Assembly: GCA_019931185.1 (NCBI GenBank)
Contig: JAINDK010000094.1
Coordinates: 1 to 54,036 of the forward strand
Source: Bryobacter sp. CoA8 C33
GTDB lineage: Bacteria; Acidobacteriota; Terriglobia; Bryobacterales; Bryobacteraceae
Length of the DNA: 54,036 nucleotides
Direction of reading: 5' to 3'
Shown here: positions 31,323-40,060 of the stretch, in pieces
Layout: every line of letters begins with the position of its first letter
Position numbering within the stretch: the first letter of the stretch is position 1
The notes under the pieces: model-generated
Databases searched by the model: none
The model's input: only the letters and a program-made list of their open reading frames with translations
Told to the model about the DNA's origin: nothing
Position numbers and translations under genes: made by a program

Positions 31323-33485
31323 CTAGATCTGCCCCAGTGAATTCACCGGGATTCCGGATGCAATCTCGGAATGAGAGATCACATTCAGGTTTGGAAAAAC
31401 CGGTTCCGTCAGTTGGCGGACAAAGAATCGGGCATTCGATCCCGTCAAGATCGTGGCGCTCGACATCGGGTTCTCAAAAACTTGCCGCAGTCGCTGCAAC
31501 AGTTCCCGTACTCGCGCCGGCGGCGCCGTCAGGTGGCTGCTAAACTCTCCATGCTCCACCGCACTTTCCAATTCCTGCTCCAGTTCGGCGTTGAGCAGCC
31601 ATGCATTCAACTCATTGCCCGCCGTCAACAATTGCTTGGTAATCGTGCGCCGGATCGATTGGCGGACAAACTCGGTGATCAGAGTCGGATTCCGCGTCAT
31701 CGCCCCACCCTCGCTCATCGCCTCCAAAATCGAAACGCCATCGCGAATCGAGACTCGCTCTCGCAATAGATTCTGCAAGATCTTCTGCACGGTACTTAGC
31801 GGTAGCAATTTGGGGACCAAATCCTCAACCAGCTTCGGCGTCTCTTCGGCAACCCGATCGACATAACGCTTGGCATCCTGTCGCGTGAAGATCTCCGCCG
31901 CGCAACGCTTCATCGTTTCCGAGAAATGAGTCCCCACGATACTGGCCGAATCAACAACCGTGCATCCCTCAAGTCTTGCCGTTTCAATGTGTTCAAGAGG
32001 CACCCACAGGGCATCCAGTTGAAAGGCCGGCTCCTTGGTCACAATCGCCCCGAGCCCGCTCAGTCGCTCCACCACCCCGGTTTGGTTCCTCTCGTGGGCC
32101 TCGCCCGGCAGCAGCGCCAGTTCAAAACCACGTTTCATTTCGAAACGCGCCATTTCATTGCCCTTCACTAAAATGCGATACTCCGGCGCCTTCAAAGTCA
32201 GATTGTCCGCCACTCGCACCGCCGGCAGGATAAACCCGAGATCCGACGCCATCTGCCTCCGCACTCCGGCAATTCGCTGCAATAATGTGCTCTGGCTTCC
32301 CCCTTCCACCAACCGCACCAGACCGAGCCCCACCTCGACCGCCACCGCGTCTACCTTGAGCAGCCCCTCAATGCTCTCCTTGGCCGCCGCCGGCCCCGCC
32401 GGACTCGCCGGCTCAACTGGCAAATTCTCTTCGACATGCCGCTTTTCCATCATTTTCTTGGCCGAGTAGACCGCCACCGCTCCCAGGGTCAGAAACGGCA
32501 GCTTCGGCAAGCCCGGAACCAGCGCCAGGAACAACAGCACGAAGCCCGCCAACCCGATCGGCTCGGGCACGGTAAACACTTGTCGCCGGATTTCGCTGTC
32601 CAATTGCCCCTCACTGGCCGCCCGCGTCACGATCAAACCGCCCGCCAGCGAGATCATCAACGAGGGAATCACGGTCACCAGTCCATCGCCAATCGTCAAA
32701 ATCGTATAGGTCTCAAAGGCCCGACCCAGATCCATGCTGTACTGAAACACCCCGATCAGGAACCCCGCGATCACATTAATCAGCAGAATGAGTATCCCTG
32801 CCACCGCGTCACGCTGTGTGAACCGGCTGGCGCCATCCATTGCTCCATAAAACTCCGTCTCCTGCGCCAGCTTCTTGCGCCGCAGTTTCGCCTCCGCCTC
32901 GTCAATCAGACCCGCGTTCAGGTCGGCGTCGATCGACATCTGCTTACCCGGCAGGGCATCGAGCGTGAACCTCGCCGTCACCTCCGAGATGCGCACCGCG
33001 CCATGATTGATCACGACATACTGGATTCCCACTAGCACCAGAAACATCACCAGCCCGATGATGAAACTTCCTCCGACAACAAATTGCCCGAAGGATTCAA
33101 TCACGTCTCCCGCCGCGGACGTACCCAGGTTGCCGTTCATCAGAATCAGCCGGGAGCTCGAGATATTCAACGCCAGGCGAAACAGCGTCAACAGCAGCAG
33201 CGAAGAGGGAAAGATCGAGAATTCAACCGGCTTCTGAATGTACATCGAGACCAGCAGCACCAGCAGGCTGATCGCGATGTTAAGGGAAATCAACAGATCC
33301 AGCAGCAGCGGCGGCAAGGGCAGGATCATCGCCATGATGATTCCCAACACCGCTACCGGCACGCCGATTTCCGCCCTTCGCAGCGCCTGCCAGTTGAAGA
33401 CCGAAGGGGGGCCGGCCGCCGCCGCGCCGCCGCCGGGACGCCCGCCGGACACCGGCTTCCGCGAGAGAGGGAGTGAGGGATTCAT
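31323..33485 (-). CDS. flhA: Flagellar type III export gate protein FlhA
   Basis: A 720-residue FlhA. About eight transmembrane helices occupy residues 40-350, with the conserved FHIPEP-family loop (TARFTLDALPGKQMSIDADLNAG at about 170-192, here TLDALPGKQMSIDADLNAGL) between helices 4 and 5, and a four-subdomain cytoplasmic part (about 380-700) that docks chaperone-substrate complexes as a nonamer. Length is slightly above average because of a Gly/Ala/Pro-rich N-terminal extension. It lies 11 bases downstream of flhB. Confidence 0.96.
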   Translation of the reverse strand: MNPSLPLSRKPVSGGRPGGGAAAAGPPSVFNWQALRRAEIGVPVAVLGIIMAMILPLPPLLLDLLISLNIAISLLVLLVSMYIQKPVEFSIFPSSLLLLTLFRLALNISSSRLILMNGNLGTSAAGDVIESFGQFVVGGSFIIGLVMFLVLVGIQYVVINHGAVRISEVTARFTLDALPGKQMSIDADLNAGLIDEAEAKLRRKKLAQETEFYGAMDGASRFTQRDAVAGILILLINVIAGFLIGVFQYSMDLGRAFETYTILTIGDGLVTVIPSLMISLAGGLIVTRAASEGQLDSEIRRQVFTVPEPIGLAGFVLLFLALVPGLPKLPFLTLGAVAVYSAKKMMEKRHVEENLPVEPASPAGPAAAKESIEGLLKVDAVAVEVGLGLVRLVEGGSQSTLLQRIAGVRRQMASDLGFILPAVRVADNLTLKAPEYRILVKGNEMARFEMKRGFELALLPGEAHERNQTGVVERLSGLGAIVTKEPAFQLDALWVPLEHIETARLEGCTVVDSASIVGTHFSETMKRCAAEIFTRQDAKRYVDRVAEETPKLVEDLVPKLLPLSTVQKILQNLLRERVSIRDGVSILEAMSEGGAMTRNPTLITEFVRQSIRRTITKQLLTAGNELNAWLLNAELEQELESAVEHGEFSSHLTAPPARVRELLQRLRQVFENPMSSATILTGSNARFFVRQLTEPVFPNLNVISHSEIASGIPVNSLGQI

Positions 33486-33495
33486 TTCGTCTTAC

Positions 33496-34557
33496 CTAAC
33501 GGGCGGTACTCCGCCCAAGAATGCGATACACGTAAGCAAGCACTTCCGCTACCGCCCGGTACAGGTGCAGCGGAATCTCCTGGCCGGCCTCAACCGACTT
33601 GTAAAGCGCCTGCGCGAGCGGAGGGTTTTCAATAATGGGAATCTCTTTTTCGAGCGCAATCTTGCGGATGCGCAGCGCCGTGTGGTCCACGCCCTTGGCC
33701 AGCACTAGGGGCACCGTCATCTCCTCGGCTTCGTAACGAATGGCTACGGCATAGTGCGTGGGGTTCGTGATCACCACGGTCGCCTTCGGCACCTGCGACA
33801 TCATGCGCCTGCTGGCGAATTCCTTCATGATCCTGCGGATCTTCGCCTTCACCTCGGGATTGCCGTTGCCTTCCTTGAACTCCTCTTTCAATTCCTGCTT
33901 CGTCATCTTGAGTTCCTCTCGGAACTTCCGCATCGCCAATCCAAGATCCACCGCTCCCACCACCACGAAAAGCAGGCAGGCGAGCTTGCCATAGTCCGCC
34001 AGTTGCCGTCCCTGCTCAAGCCACTGCGCCAGAACCGGCATCCGCGCCAGAAAGGAGCACCAAGCAAGCAGTTCAGCCCCATTCATCCACAGCACAGTCG
34101 CGAACAGCAACAGTATCAGCCCCGCCAAGGCGAGCGACTTGAGCCCTTCCCGCCACTGGGCCTGAAGCCGGTTCAAGCTGAAGATTTTTCCCAAATCCGG
34201 CTTGAGGCGCGACAGGCTGAAATAGCCTTGGCTAACCACCATCTGCGCCGCTAGCCCCGAGCCCGTCGTCGCCGCCGCCGCCCAAATCAACTGACTCAGC
34301 GTTTGCCGCGCCCGCTCGAGCGCCGGGTTCAACATCGCCTCGCCCAACCTTGGCGCGTCAAACGCCGAGCTAAGCCACATGCGCCACTGCTCGAGCGCCA
34401 AACCCGCCTCGCCCTCAAGACTCTTGAAACAATAAAACGCCACGACGAACTGAACGGCCGCCACCAAATAGCGGCTCGAAACTATCCTGCCTTCTTCCCG
34501 CGCTTTCTCCAACTTTCGCGGTGTTGCCTGTTCGGTTCTCTCTCCCGTTTGGCTCAT
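33496..34557 (-). CDS. flhB: Flagellar export switch protein FlhB
   Basis: A 353-residue FlhB with four membrane helices (about 30-210) and the self-cleaving cytoplasmic domain containing the NPTH site (VVITNPTHYAVAI, at about residue 268-280), whose cleavage switches secretion from hook to filament substrates. Conserved start MSQTGERTEQATPRKLEKAREEG. The ATG at 34557 overlaps the fliR stop by 4 bases; a longer frame to 34665 lies inside fliR and is not used. Confidence 0.96.
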   Translation of the reverse strand: MSQTGERTEQATPRKLEKAREEGRIVSSRYLVAAVQFVVAFYCFKSLEGEAGLALEQWRMWLSSAFDAPRLGEAMLNPALERARQTLSQLIWAAAATTGSGLAAQMVVSQGYFSLSRLKPDLGKIFSLNRLQAQWREGLKSLALAGLILLLFATVLWMNGAELLAWCSFLARMPVLAQWLEQGRQLADYGKLACLLFVVVGAVDLGLAMRKFREELKMTKQELKEEFKEGNGNPEVKAKIRRIMKEFASRRMMSQVPKATVVITNPTHYAVAIRYEAEEMTVPLVLAKGVDHTALRIRKIALEKEIPIIENPPLAQALYKSVEAGQEIPLHLYRAVAEVLAYVYRILGRSTAR

Positions 34558-35315
34558 CGGCCGCCCCCTTCCCTGAGTGCTGCCAGCGCTCCTCCTGCCA
34601 ATCTCGCTTCTATCAAATGAAGACTCGCCGTCGACACCCAGAGCAGCAACAGTGTCGCCAGCCACTTCAGCGGAAAAATCAGCACGCTGACCTGAAACCG
34701 CTCCGCGAACTTGCCGGCCAGCGCCGAGGCCAAATCAAGCAGAATCATACAGGCCACATAGGGCGCCGCCAGTCTCAATCCCGTCTCAAAGCTGAAGCCC
34801 AGCACCTGCTTCATCACGCTCAGTCCCACACCCGATTGCCTCATTCGCTCCCAAATCGGATCCGCTTCGAGCAACGCCGCCAAGAACTCCAGATGCACGC
34901 CGCCAGCCAGCAATGTCAGCAGCAGACAGAATTGCACAATCGCCAGCAGCGAGCCGCTCTCGGTGTCGTTGGTGGGGTCTATGATCGAGGCGTAGCTCAA
35001 TCCCGATTGCACGCTGGCCAGTTGCACGGCCAGTGCGCAGGCCTCGAGCACCAGGTTCCAAAGCAAGGCTACGAATAGCCCCGTAATCAGGTTCCTCCCC
35101 GCAAGCCCCCAGAAGCTCCCCATGTCCAACGCGGCCGCCTCCCCCGGCCAGCGCGCCGCGAAGCAGGCCGCCGCAATCATCAAACCCAGCGCAACCCGTG
35201 CCGCCGCCGGCATCTGCTTCATCCCCGGCAGGTGCAGAATACTAACCGCGCTCACCGCCCGGATCAATTCACCGGCAAAAATCAGCGCCGCCCGCTCCAG
35301 TTCGCTTGGATTCAC
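34554..35315 (-). CDS. fliR: Flagellar export gate protein FliR
   Basis: A 253-residue FliR with about six membrane helices and the family segments FAGELIRAVSAVSILHLPG near the N-terminus and LASVQSGLSYASIIDPTNDTES in the middle (quoted partly: SGLSYASIIDPTND). It forms the export pore with FliP and FliQ. The start is GTG at 35315, overlapping the fliQ stop by 4 bases; the open frame beyond it is antisense-free shadow of fliQ in another frame. Confidence 0.94.
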   Translation of the reverse strand: MNPSELERAALIFAGELIRAVSAVSILHLPGMKQMPAAARVALGLMIAAACFAARWPGEAAALDMGSFWGLAGRNLITGLFVALLWNLVLEACALAVQLASVQSGLSYASIIDPTNDTESGSLLAIVQFCLLLTLLAGGVHLEFLAALLEADPIWERMRQSGVGLSVMKQVLGFSFETGLRLAAPYVACMILLDLASALAGKFAERFQVSVLIFPLKWLATLLLLWVSTASLHLIEARLAGGALAALREGGGR

Positions 35316-35581
35316 CGGACAATCCTCGGAATCATGTCCGCCGTCCGCGTCACGAATCCCCCCATCTGGTTCAGCATCCAGGGCAGAAGCAAGAGAAAGG
35401 CAAAGGCGCATACCGTGAAGCGCGGAATCGAGCTGAAGCCCGGATCCTGAATCGAGCTCGCCACCTGGATCAGATTGAAGATCACGCCGACGATCAGGCA
35501 AATCCCTAGCAGCGGACCAGCAATTAATATCGCCGTGAAAATCGTGTGGCGCACGATTTCCACCGCCAGCGCGGATTCCAT
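35312..35581 (-). CDS. fliQ: Flagellar export gate protein FliQ
   Basis: An 89-residue FliQ with two membrane helices and the conserved stretches EIVRHTIFTAILIAGPLL and LIVGVIFNLIQVASSIQD. It packs around the FliP-FliR pore as four copies in known structures. ATG at 35581 overlaps the fliP stop by one base (TGATG); an upstream start at 35632 would lie inside fliP. Confidence 0.95.
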   Translation of the reverse strand: MESALAVEIVRHTIFTAILIAGPLLGICLIVGVIFNLIQVASSIQDPGFSSIPRFTVCAFAFLLLLPWMLNQMGGFVTRTADMIPRIVR

Positions 35582-36285
35582 CAGCGTGCCACCTCGAAAG
35601 ATTTCATCACCGCATCGAGGATCACCGACCATCCGTCAGCAAGCACGAAAATCAGGATCTTGAAGGGAGCCGACACCATCACCGGAGGCAGCTGAATCAT
35701 GCCCAGGGTGACAATCACCGCCGACACGATCAGGTCCACGATCAAAAAAGGCATGTATAACAGCACGCCGATCTTGAAGGCACTCTTGAGCTCACTCAGC
35801 ATGTAGGCGCCCGCCACCACCGGAAAGCCCAACTCCGCCGGACTCCGCGGCGCGGCCGCGCGCGACACCCGCAGCATCAGCCCAATCTCTTTCTCACCAA
35901 GATAAGGCAACATATAGGACTTCATCTGCTGGCCGCCCGTGCTCAAAGCCTGCTCTTCACTCAGAGCGCCACGGTTGTATGGCAGCACGGCCCCCTCATA
36001 GATCGACACCAGTTGCGGGGAGATCGTCAGCAGCGTCAACATCCCCGATAGCGCGATGATCACCTGGTTGGAAGGAACGGTTTGCGTCCCCAACGCCTGA
36101 CGCAGAAAGTGCAGGACCACGCTAATACGCAAGAACGGCGTCAGCGTCACAAAAGCCACGGGTACCATCGCCGCCAGTGTTAGCTGAATCGCCATCTTCA
36201 GCGGCGTGCTTCCCGCCTCCGCCGCCGCGCCGCCGCCCTGGACAGGAATCGCCAGCAGCACACAAATTGCTAGTAGCTTCAGCAT
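35581..36285 (-). CDS. fliP: Flagellar export gate protein FliP
   Basis: A 234-residue FliP with a cleavable signal-like N-terminus (MLKLLAICVLLAIPVQGG) and four membrane helices. Family motifs are clear: TPFLRISVVLHFLRQALGTQTVPSNQ (partly quoted: RISVVLHFLRQALGTQ), PFLIVDLIVSAVIVTLGM and PFKILIFVLADGW. Five FliP subunits build the export pore. ATG at 36285 overlaps the fliO stop by one base; a TTG at 36288 is the alternative. Confidence 0.96.
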   Translation of the reverse strand: MLKLLAICVLLAIPVQGGGAAAEAGSTPLKMAIQLTLAAMVPVAFVTLTPFLRISVVLHFLRQALGTQTVPSNQVIIALSGMLTLLTISPQLVSIYEGAVLPYNRGALSEEQALSTGGQQMKSYMLPYLGEKEIGLMLRVSRAAAPRSPAELGFPVVAGAYMLSELKSAFKIGVLLYMPFLIVDLIVSAVIVTLGMIQLPPVMVSAPFKILIFVLADGWSVILDAVMKSFEVAR

Positions 36286-36545
36286 CAAACCGTCTGCCCC
36301 TTAACCGCCGCCCCGGCCGGCCCCACCTCGAGCGGCGCCATCTGCCCAGCTTGCCGGCTTGTCCATAGCACGAATTGTTGCCGCCGTCCTTCGCCTTCGA
36401 TCTCGATCACCCGAAGCATCTCTCCCGGCCCTAACCACCGCTGGCCGCGAATTTCGATCTTCGCCGTCTGGGAGCCTTCCGATCCAGGCCCCGCAAGAGC
36501 CCCGCGCAGAAGGCCTAGCCATCCCCGCTGAAACGCACCTGTCAT
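36285..36545 (-). CDS. fliO: Short FliO-like protein without membrane helix
   Basis: An 86-residue protein in the exact fliO position between fliN and fliP. Its centre (IEIRGQRWLGPGEMLRVIEIEG, residues about 30-51; key part QRWLGPGEMLRVIEI) matches the small FliO beta-strand core with its L-G-P and V-E/I-E pattern. FliO proteins normally start with a transmembrane helix; here the first 25 residues are only mildly hydrophobic and contain no clear span. It may associate with the membrane through FliP, or the helix has been lost. It overlaps the fliN stop by 4 bases. Confidence 0.68.
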   Translation of the reverse strand: MTGAFQRGWLGLLRGALAGPGSEGSQTAKIEIRGQRWLGPGEMLRVIEIEGEGRRQQFVLWTSRQAGQMAPLEVGPAGAAVKGQTV

Positions 36546-36793
36546 GATGCCTCCGCCGTCAGATCCGTCACTCGCACTCCCATCGAGTCGTCGATAATCA
36601 CAACCTCGGCGAAAGCCGCCTGTACTCCTCCGACGAAAAGATCGATGTTCTCCCCCGCCGACCGGTTTAGCTTGATCACCGTCCCCTCCTCAAGGGCTAG
36701 AATCTCGTAAATCGTCATCGTCTTCTCATCTAGGACTGCCTCAACCTGCAGCGTCATATCCAGATAGGGCTCGAACTTCTTGACCAGGCTCAT
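36542..36793 (-). CDS. fliN: Flagellar switch protein FliN (single SpoA domain)
   Basis: An 83-residue FliN consisting of just the SpoA domain: LDMTLQVEAVLDEKTMTIYE, LEEGTVIKLNRSAGENIDLF and VVIIDDSMGVRVTDL. It forms the base of the C-ring with FliM and binds export ATPase regulators. The second residue of the typical VGKVAVIDENFGVRIT motif has diverged to EVVIIDDSMGVRVT. Located 21 bases after flgE. Confidence 0.93.
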   Translation of the reverse strand: MSLVKKFEPYLDMTLQVEAVLDEKTMTIYEILALEEGTVIKLNRSAGENIDLFVGGVQAAFAEVVIIDDSMGVRVTDLTAEAS

Positions 36794-36814
36794 TCGTATT
36801 CGCCCTCATTCTCA

Positions 36815-38056
36815 CTACCGCTTGAGATTGATCGTTTCCTGGCTGATCTCATCCACCGTCGTGATCACCCGCGTATTGGCCTGATAGCCGCGCTGCAAGA
36901 CGATCAGTGAGGTAAACTCCCGGGCAATATCGACCGTCGAAGCCTCGACTGCCCCCCCAATGATCGTGCCCCGCCCCCCCGTGCTTGGGATTCCAACGGC
37001 AGGCAGCGCGCTCCGCTCACTAAGCTGAAAAGCGTTGTCACCCACGGCAACCAGAGATTCCGGATTCCGGATCGACGCCATGGCCAGTTGTCCTACCGCC
37101 GTTTGTACCCCGTTGGAGTACTGCGCCAGCACCCGGCCACCATCCCCAATTCCCACCCGGATCAACTGCGCCGACGGCTCGCCGTCCTGCGAATTCGCGC
37201 TCACCGCCGACGGTTGGGCGAACTGCGTGATACGCGGCGTTGTCCCGTTATACAGATTCCACCGCAAATTGATATCCGCGGCGCCATTGGCCAACCCTGA
37301 AATGGCGAACACGATGTCCGTGAGCGAGTCCGGCGAGGTCAGCTTCCCACTATTGCCGAATTGCAATGTGCCCGTCTGCGGCGCAACCGGCGCGGTAACG
37401 CTCGAATCCGGTATCGTAATGCTGTAATTCCAGGAATTCGCCGTTGTCGATTTCGTGAAGGTCACCGACACTACATGGCTGCTGCCCAGCGAGTCGAAAA
37501 TCTCGATCGAGGTCCGGAAAGTGTCCGCTGGCGGCCCGGCCGATGCCGCTGCATTCAGATTCATATCAAACTGAAAGGCCGTCGAAGGCCGTGGCGCTTT
37601 GATTGAGCCGACCGGCACGACAATGTCTCCCACCGGTCCGTTCGTATCCAGGCGTCCTCCACTTTCCGTCCAACCCTGCACCCGGTAGCCTTTACCCGTT
37701 AGCAGGTTACCCGATTTGTCCACCACCAAATTGCCGCCACGAGTGTACAAGGTCTCCCCTTGACGTCCTTTCAACAGGAGAAATCCGTCCCCCTGGATCG
37801 CCGCATCCAGCGCTCCCGAACTCGTCTGAATCGCTCCTTGCGAAAAACTTCGCAACGTCACCGGACGGCCCACCCCGAAGCCAACCTGCGTCTCCCCAAG
37901 GCCGGCCCCCAACGATTGCGTCACCAGGTCATAGAAGGAAACCGTGCTCGACTTGAATCCCGGTGTATTCAGATTGGCAAGATTGTTGCCGACAACATCC
38001 ACGGCTGTCGCGTGCGCGCCTAATGCCGACAATGCGGTTGAAAATGATGTAAACAT
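36815..38056 (-). CDS. flgE: Flagellar hook protein FlgE
   Basis: A 413-residue hook subunit with the N-terminal rod/hook helix (SALGAHATAVDVVGNNLANL), the central D1-D2 beta domains (about 80-340) and the C-terminal helix (EFTSLIVLQRGYQANTRVI) that form the coiled hook core. AAAGGAGT is placed 2-9 bases before the ATG, one of the strongest ribosome-binding sites in the operon, in keeping with the high copy number of hook protein. Confidence 0.94.
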   Translation of the reverse strand: MFTSFSTALSALGAHATAVDVVGNNLANLNTPGFKSSTVSFYDLVTQSLGAGLGETQVGFGVGRPVTLRSFSQGAIQTSSGALDAAIQGDGFLLLKGRQGETLYTRGGNLVVDKSGNLLTGKGYRVQGWTESGGRLDTNGPVGDIVVPVGSIKAPRPSTAFQFDMNLNAAASAGPPADTFRTSIEIFDSLGSSHVVSVTFTKSTTANSWNYSITIPDSSVTAPVAPQTGTLQFGNSGKLTSPDSLTDIVFAISGLANGAADINLRWNLYNGTTPRITQFAQPSAVSANSQDGEPSAQLIRVGIGDGGRVLAQYSNGVQTAVGQLAMASIRNPESLVAVGDNAFQLSERSALPAVGIPSTGGRGTIIGGAVEASTVDIAREFTSLIVLQRGYQANTRVITTVDEISQETINLKR

Positions 38057-38083
38057 AGACTCCTTTACTTCTCCTCGAATCCC

Positions 38084-38395
38084 TTAGCCCTTCGCAACGG
38101 CATCCAACGCCGAGATTTTTTCATTCATGGTCTTCAATTGGCTCTTGATGTCGACCAGTTGCTCCACCCCGGTAAACTGGCTCAATTGCGTCAAGTACTG
38201 AATACTGTCTCCCGGCTTGGTCGGATCCTGATTCTTGATCTGCGCAATCAGCAACTGCAGAAATACCTCCTTGTTCGCAAGGTCGTTCGGATCAACCGTG
38301 CTGTTCTTCTTCGGTCCGCTCGCGGCGCTTCCCGCAACTCCCGCCGGATTGATGCCAGGCAGACTCGAACCGCTTGCGCTTGGCGTGGTTATCAT
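38084..38395 (-). CDS. flgD: Hook-cap scaffolding protein FlgD, minimal form
   Basis: A 103-residue FlgD containing only the conserved N-terminal scaffold region (LANKEVFLQLLIAQIKNQDP then LTQLSQFTGVEQLVDIKSQL). The usual Tudor/FnIII-like C-terminal domains (about another 100 residues in enteric FlgD) are missing. FlgD caps the growing hook and promotes FlgE polymerisation. Minimal FlgD proteins are known in other phyla, so it may well be functional. Between fliK and flgE as expected. Confidence 0.88.
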   Translation of the reverse strand: MITTPSASGSSLPGINPAGVAGSAASGPKKNSTVDPNDLANKEVFLQLLIAQIKNQDPTKPGDSIQYLTQLSQFTGVEQLVDIKSQLKTMNEKISALDAVAKG

Positions 38396-38422
38396 TTTTG
38401 GCTCCTTTTCTCGGCTGCGGGC

Positions 38423-39976
38423 TCAAGCCCCCAGCTGTTCAACAAATTCATCTCTCCAGGTCTCTTCCCGCTCGGGATGGGGCTCTTCCGGATCATCCCT
38501 TCGCTCGCCCCGCTGCCGGGGCGAATCCTCAAAGCTGAAGCCGGAACTGCTCCCGTTCTGGTTCATCAAACTCTCGCGTATGTTCTCGAGCGCCGCCCCG
38601 CCGGAGGCCAACGTCTCAATCGGCCTTACAAGCTCAGTTGCCCCTTCCCCACTCCGTGCCGCCATCACCGGCTCGGATGCTTTCGCCGACCAATTCTCCC
38701 CGCGTAATCGCTCCATCAAGGACGGCATCGCGCTTTCCACCTCACGCTGCAAGTCGAGGCTCGGAGAATGAATCTGCAAAGTCAAATCGTTCCGCTTCTG
38801 CTCGAAAACAATGTCGAGATGCCTCCTCGCCCCTCCCGCGTTCGCCTCCGAAAGCGGGATCCGAATCGCAATCGTCTTCTTCTCCTGTGAAACAGGCGGC
38901 CCAGGCAAAACGAAGTTCTCCTTTTCGACCCGCCGCTGCCCCGAAGTTATCTCCGCCGCCTTCGGACGCCCCTCGGAGGACTGCACCCGCGACGAAATCA
39001 CCTCCCCCCGGCCCTCTCCCACCACCCCTTCCCCGGCCACCGGCTGCATCCCCTCAGGACGCGCCTCCTCCCGCTTCCGCGCCTCCACCACCCAAGCCGC
39101 AGCCTCCTGCCCTGCGGACTCCCTCTCCCACTCCAAATGCTCCTCACGCACCGGCCCCCCAACATCCGCCCGCGTCTCTTTCCCCGCCAGCTTGCTCTCC
39201 CCGCTTTCCTCCACCGCGCCTGCACCCCTCACCGTCGATTCCCCTTTTCCCTCTCCCCTATCTTCCCTTTCCGGCTTCCACAAACCAGCGCGCCAATTCC
39301 TTTCCAGTTCAAGCACGGTCCGAAATGGCGCTGCCTCTTGCTCCCCTGCCGCCTCGGCCTGCTCGCGCGCAACTCCCCGGCCCTCCGGCAGAATTCCCTC
39401 CGCCGGCCTGTCCACTCTCGTCTCGACCTTCTGATCCTCGATCGGCCCCGCCAGTACCACCCCGGCCGCAATCTCTTTCCGCAACCCCCGCGATTCCCGC
39501 TCCACCCCACTCGCCCCATCCAGGGAGACCCACACCGCAGTCCCCGCGCGGCTTTCCTCCGCACCCTCTCTTCTAGCGGCAGTTTCCTCCCCTCCCTCGC
39601 TTCCCGCTCTCGCCTCTTCTATGGCTTCCATCCCGGCCGAGAATACATCCAACCCACCCTGGCTTGGCCTCTCCGCCGTGGCCCCTACCACCCCGCCCCA
39701 CATCTCCGCCACCCGCCGCGGTTGCTCTTCCCCCTCACGGCCGGTAACTTCCTGAATCTCTTCGCCCTCCCCCTCCCAGGAACCACCCGCCGGCAGACTT
39801 TCCGGCAGCGGTTGCAGTTGCTGTTGCAACAACATGGCCCATACCGTCAATAACGCCGCGTTCGACTCCCCCGGCGCCCCCTCTTCGATACCCGCCGCCT
39901 TGGCTTCCCGCCCCTCGCCAGCCACCTCCACGGGCATCGCCGTAAATCCGAAATCCATTCCCATCATTGCCTGCAT
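38423..39976 (-). CDS. fliK: Hook-length control protein FliK-like
   Basis: A 517-residue protein with a long, highly charged, Glu/Gly/Arg-rich and probably disordered N-terminal and central region (about 20-385) and a C-terminal Flg_hook domain (about 390-470: IAIRIPLSEANAGGARRHLD, FEQKRNDLTLQIHSPS). FliK measures hook length and flips FlhB specificity. The ATG at 39976 is chosen because GGGAAAGG precedes it and it fits the sigma54 promoter; later Met codons at 39967 and 39964 are alternatives. First gene of the operon. Confidence 0.85.
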   Translation of the reverse strand: MQAMMGMDFGFTAMPVEVAGEGREAKAAGIEEGAPGESNAALLTVWAMLLQQQLQPLPESLPAGGSWEGEGEEIQEVTGREGEEQPRRVAEMWGGVVGATAERPSQGGLDVFSAGMEAIEEARAGSEGGEETAARREGAEESRAGTAVWVSLDGASGVERESRGLRKEIAAGVVLAGPIEDQKVETRVDRPAEGILPEGRGVAREQAEAAGEQEAAPFRTVLELERNWRAGLWKPEREDRGEGKGESTVRGAGAVEESGESKLAGKETRADVGGPVREEHLEWERESAGQEAAAWVVEARKREEARPEGMQPVAGEGVVGEGRGEVISSRVQSSEGRPKAAEITSGQRRVEKENFVLPGPPVSQEKKTIAIRIPLSEANAGGARRHLDIVFEQKRNDLTLQIHSPSLDLQREVESAMPSLMERLRGENWSAKASEPVMAARSGEGATELVRPIETLASGGAALENIRESLMNQNGSSSGFSFEDSPRQRGERRDDPEEPHPEREETWRDEFVEQLGA

Positions 39977-39991
39977 CTCGTACCTTTCCCT

Positions 39992-40008
39992 TGCACGATG
40001 CGTGCCAA
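39992..40008 (-). promoter_or_regulatory. Sigma54 promoter for the fliK operon
   Basis: On the minus strand TTGGCACGCATCGTGCA: GG and GC separated by exactly 10 bases, matching TTGGCACG-N4-TTGCA at all positions except one (G for T). Transcription would start about 12 bases further, near 39981, just before the fliK ATG. It faces away from the flgF promoter 15 bases away. Confidence 0.75.
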
Positions 40009-40022
40009 ACCCCTCACCCCCC

Positions 40023-40039
40023 TTGGCAAACGAATTGCT
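40023..40039 (+). promoter_or_regulatory. Sigma54 promoter for the flgF operon
   Basis: TTGGCAAACGAATTGCT: the -24 GG and -12 GC are 10 bases apart and the sequence fits TTGGCA-N6-TTGCT. Transcription would start near 40050, with GGAG (40051-40054) as ribosome-binding site and ATG at 40061, so the leader is about 11 bases. Confidence 0.8.
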
Positions 40040-40060
40040 CACCCACCCCCGGAGCAATTC

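Noticed and set aside
38638-39576. Pro/Ser-rich plus-strand frames opposite fliK
   Set aside because: Antisense to the charged, low-complexity middle of FliK; no ribosome-binding site or family match.
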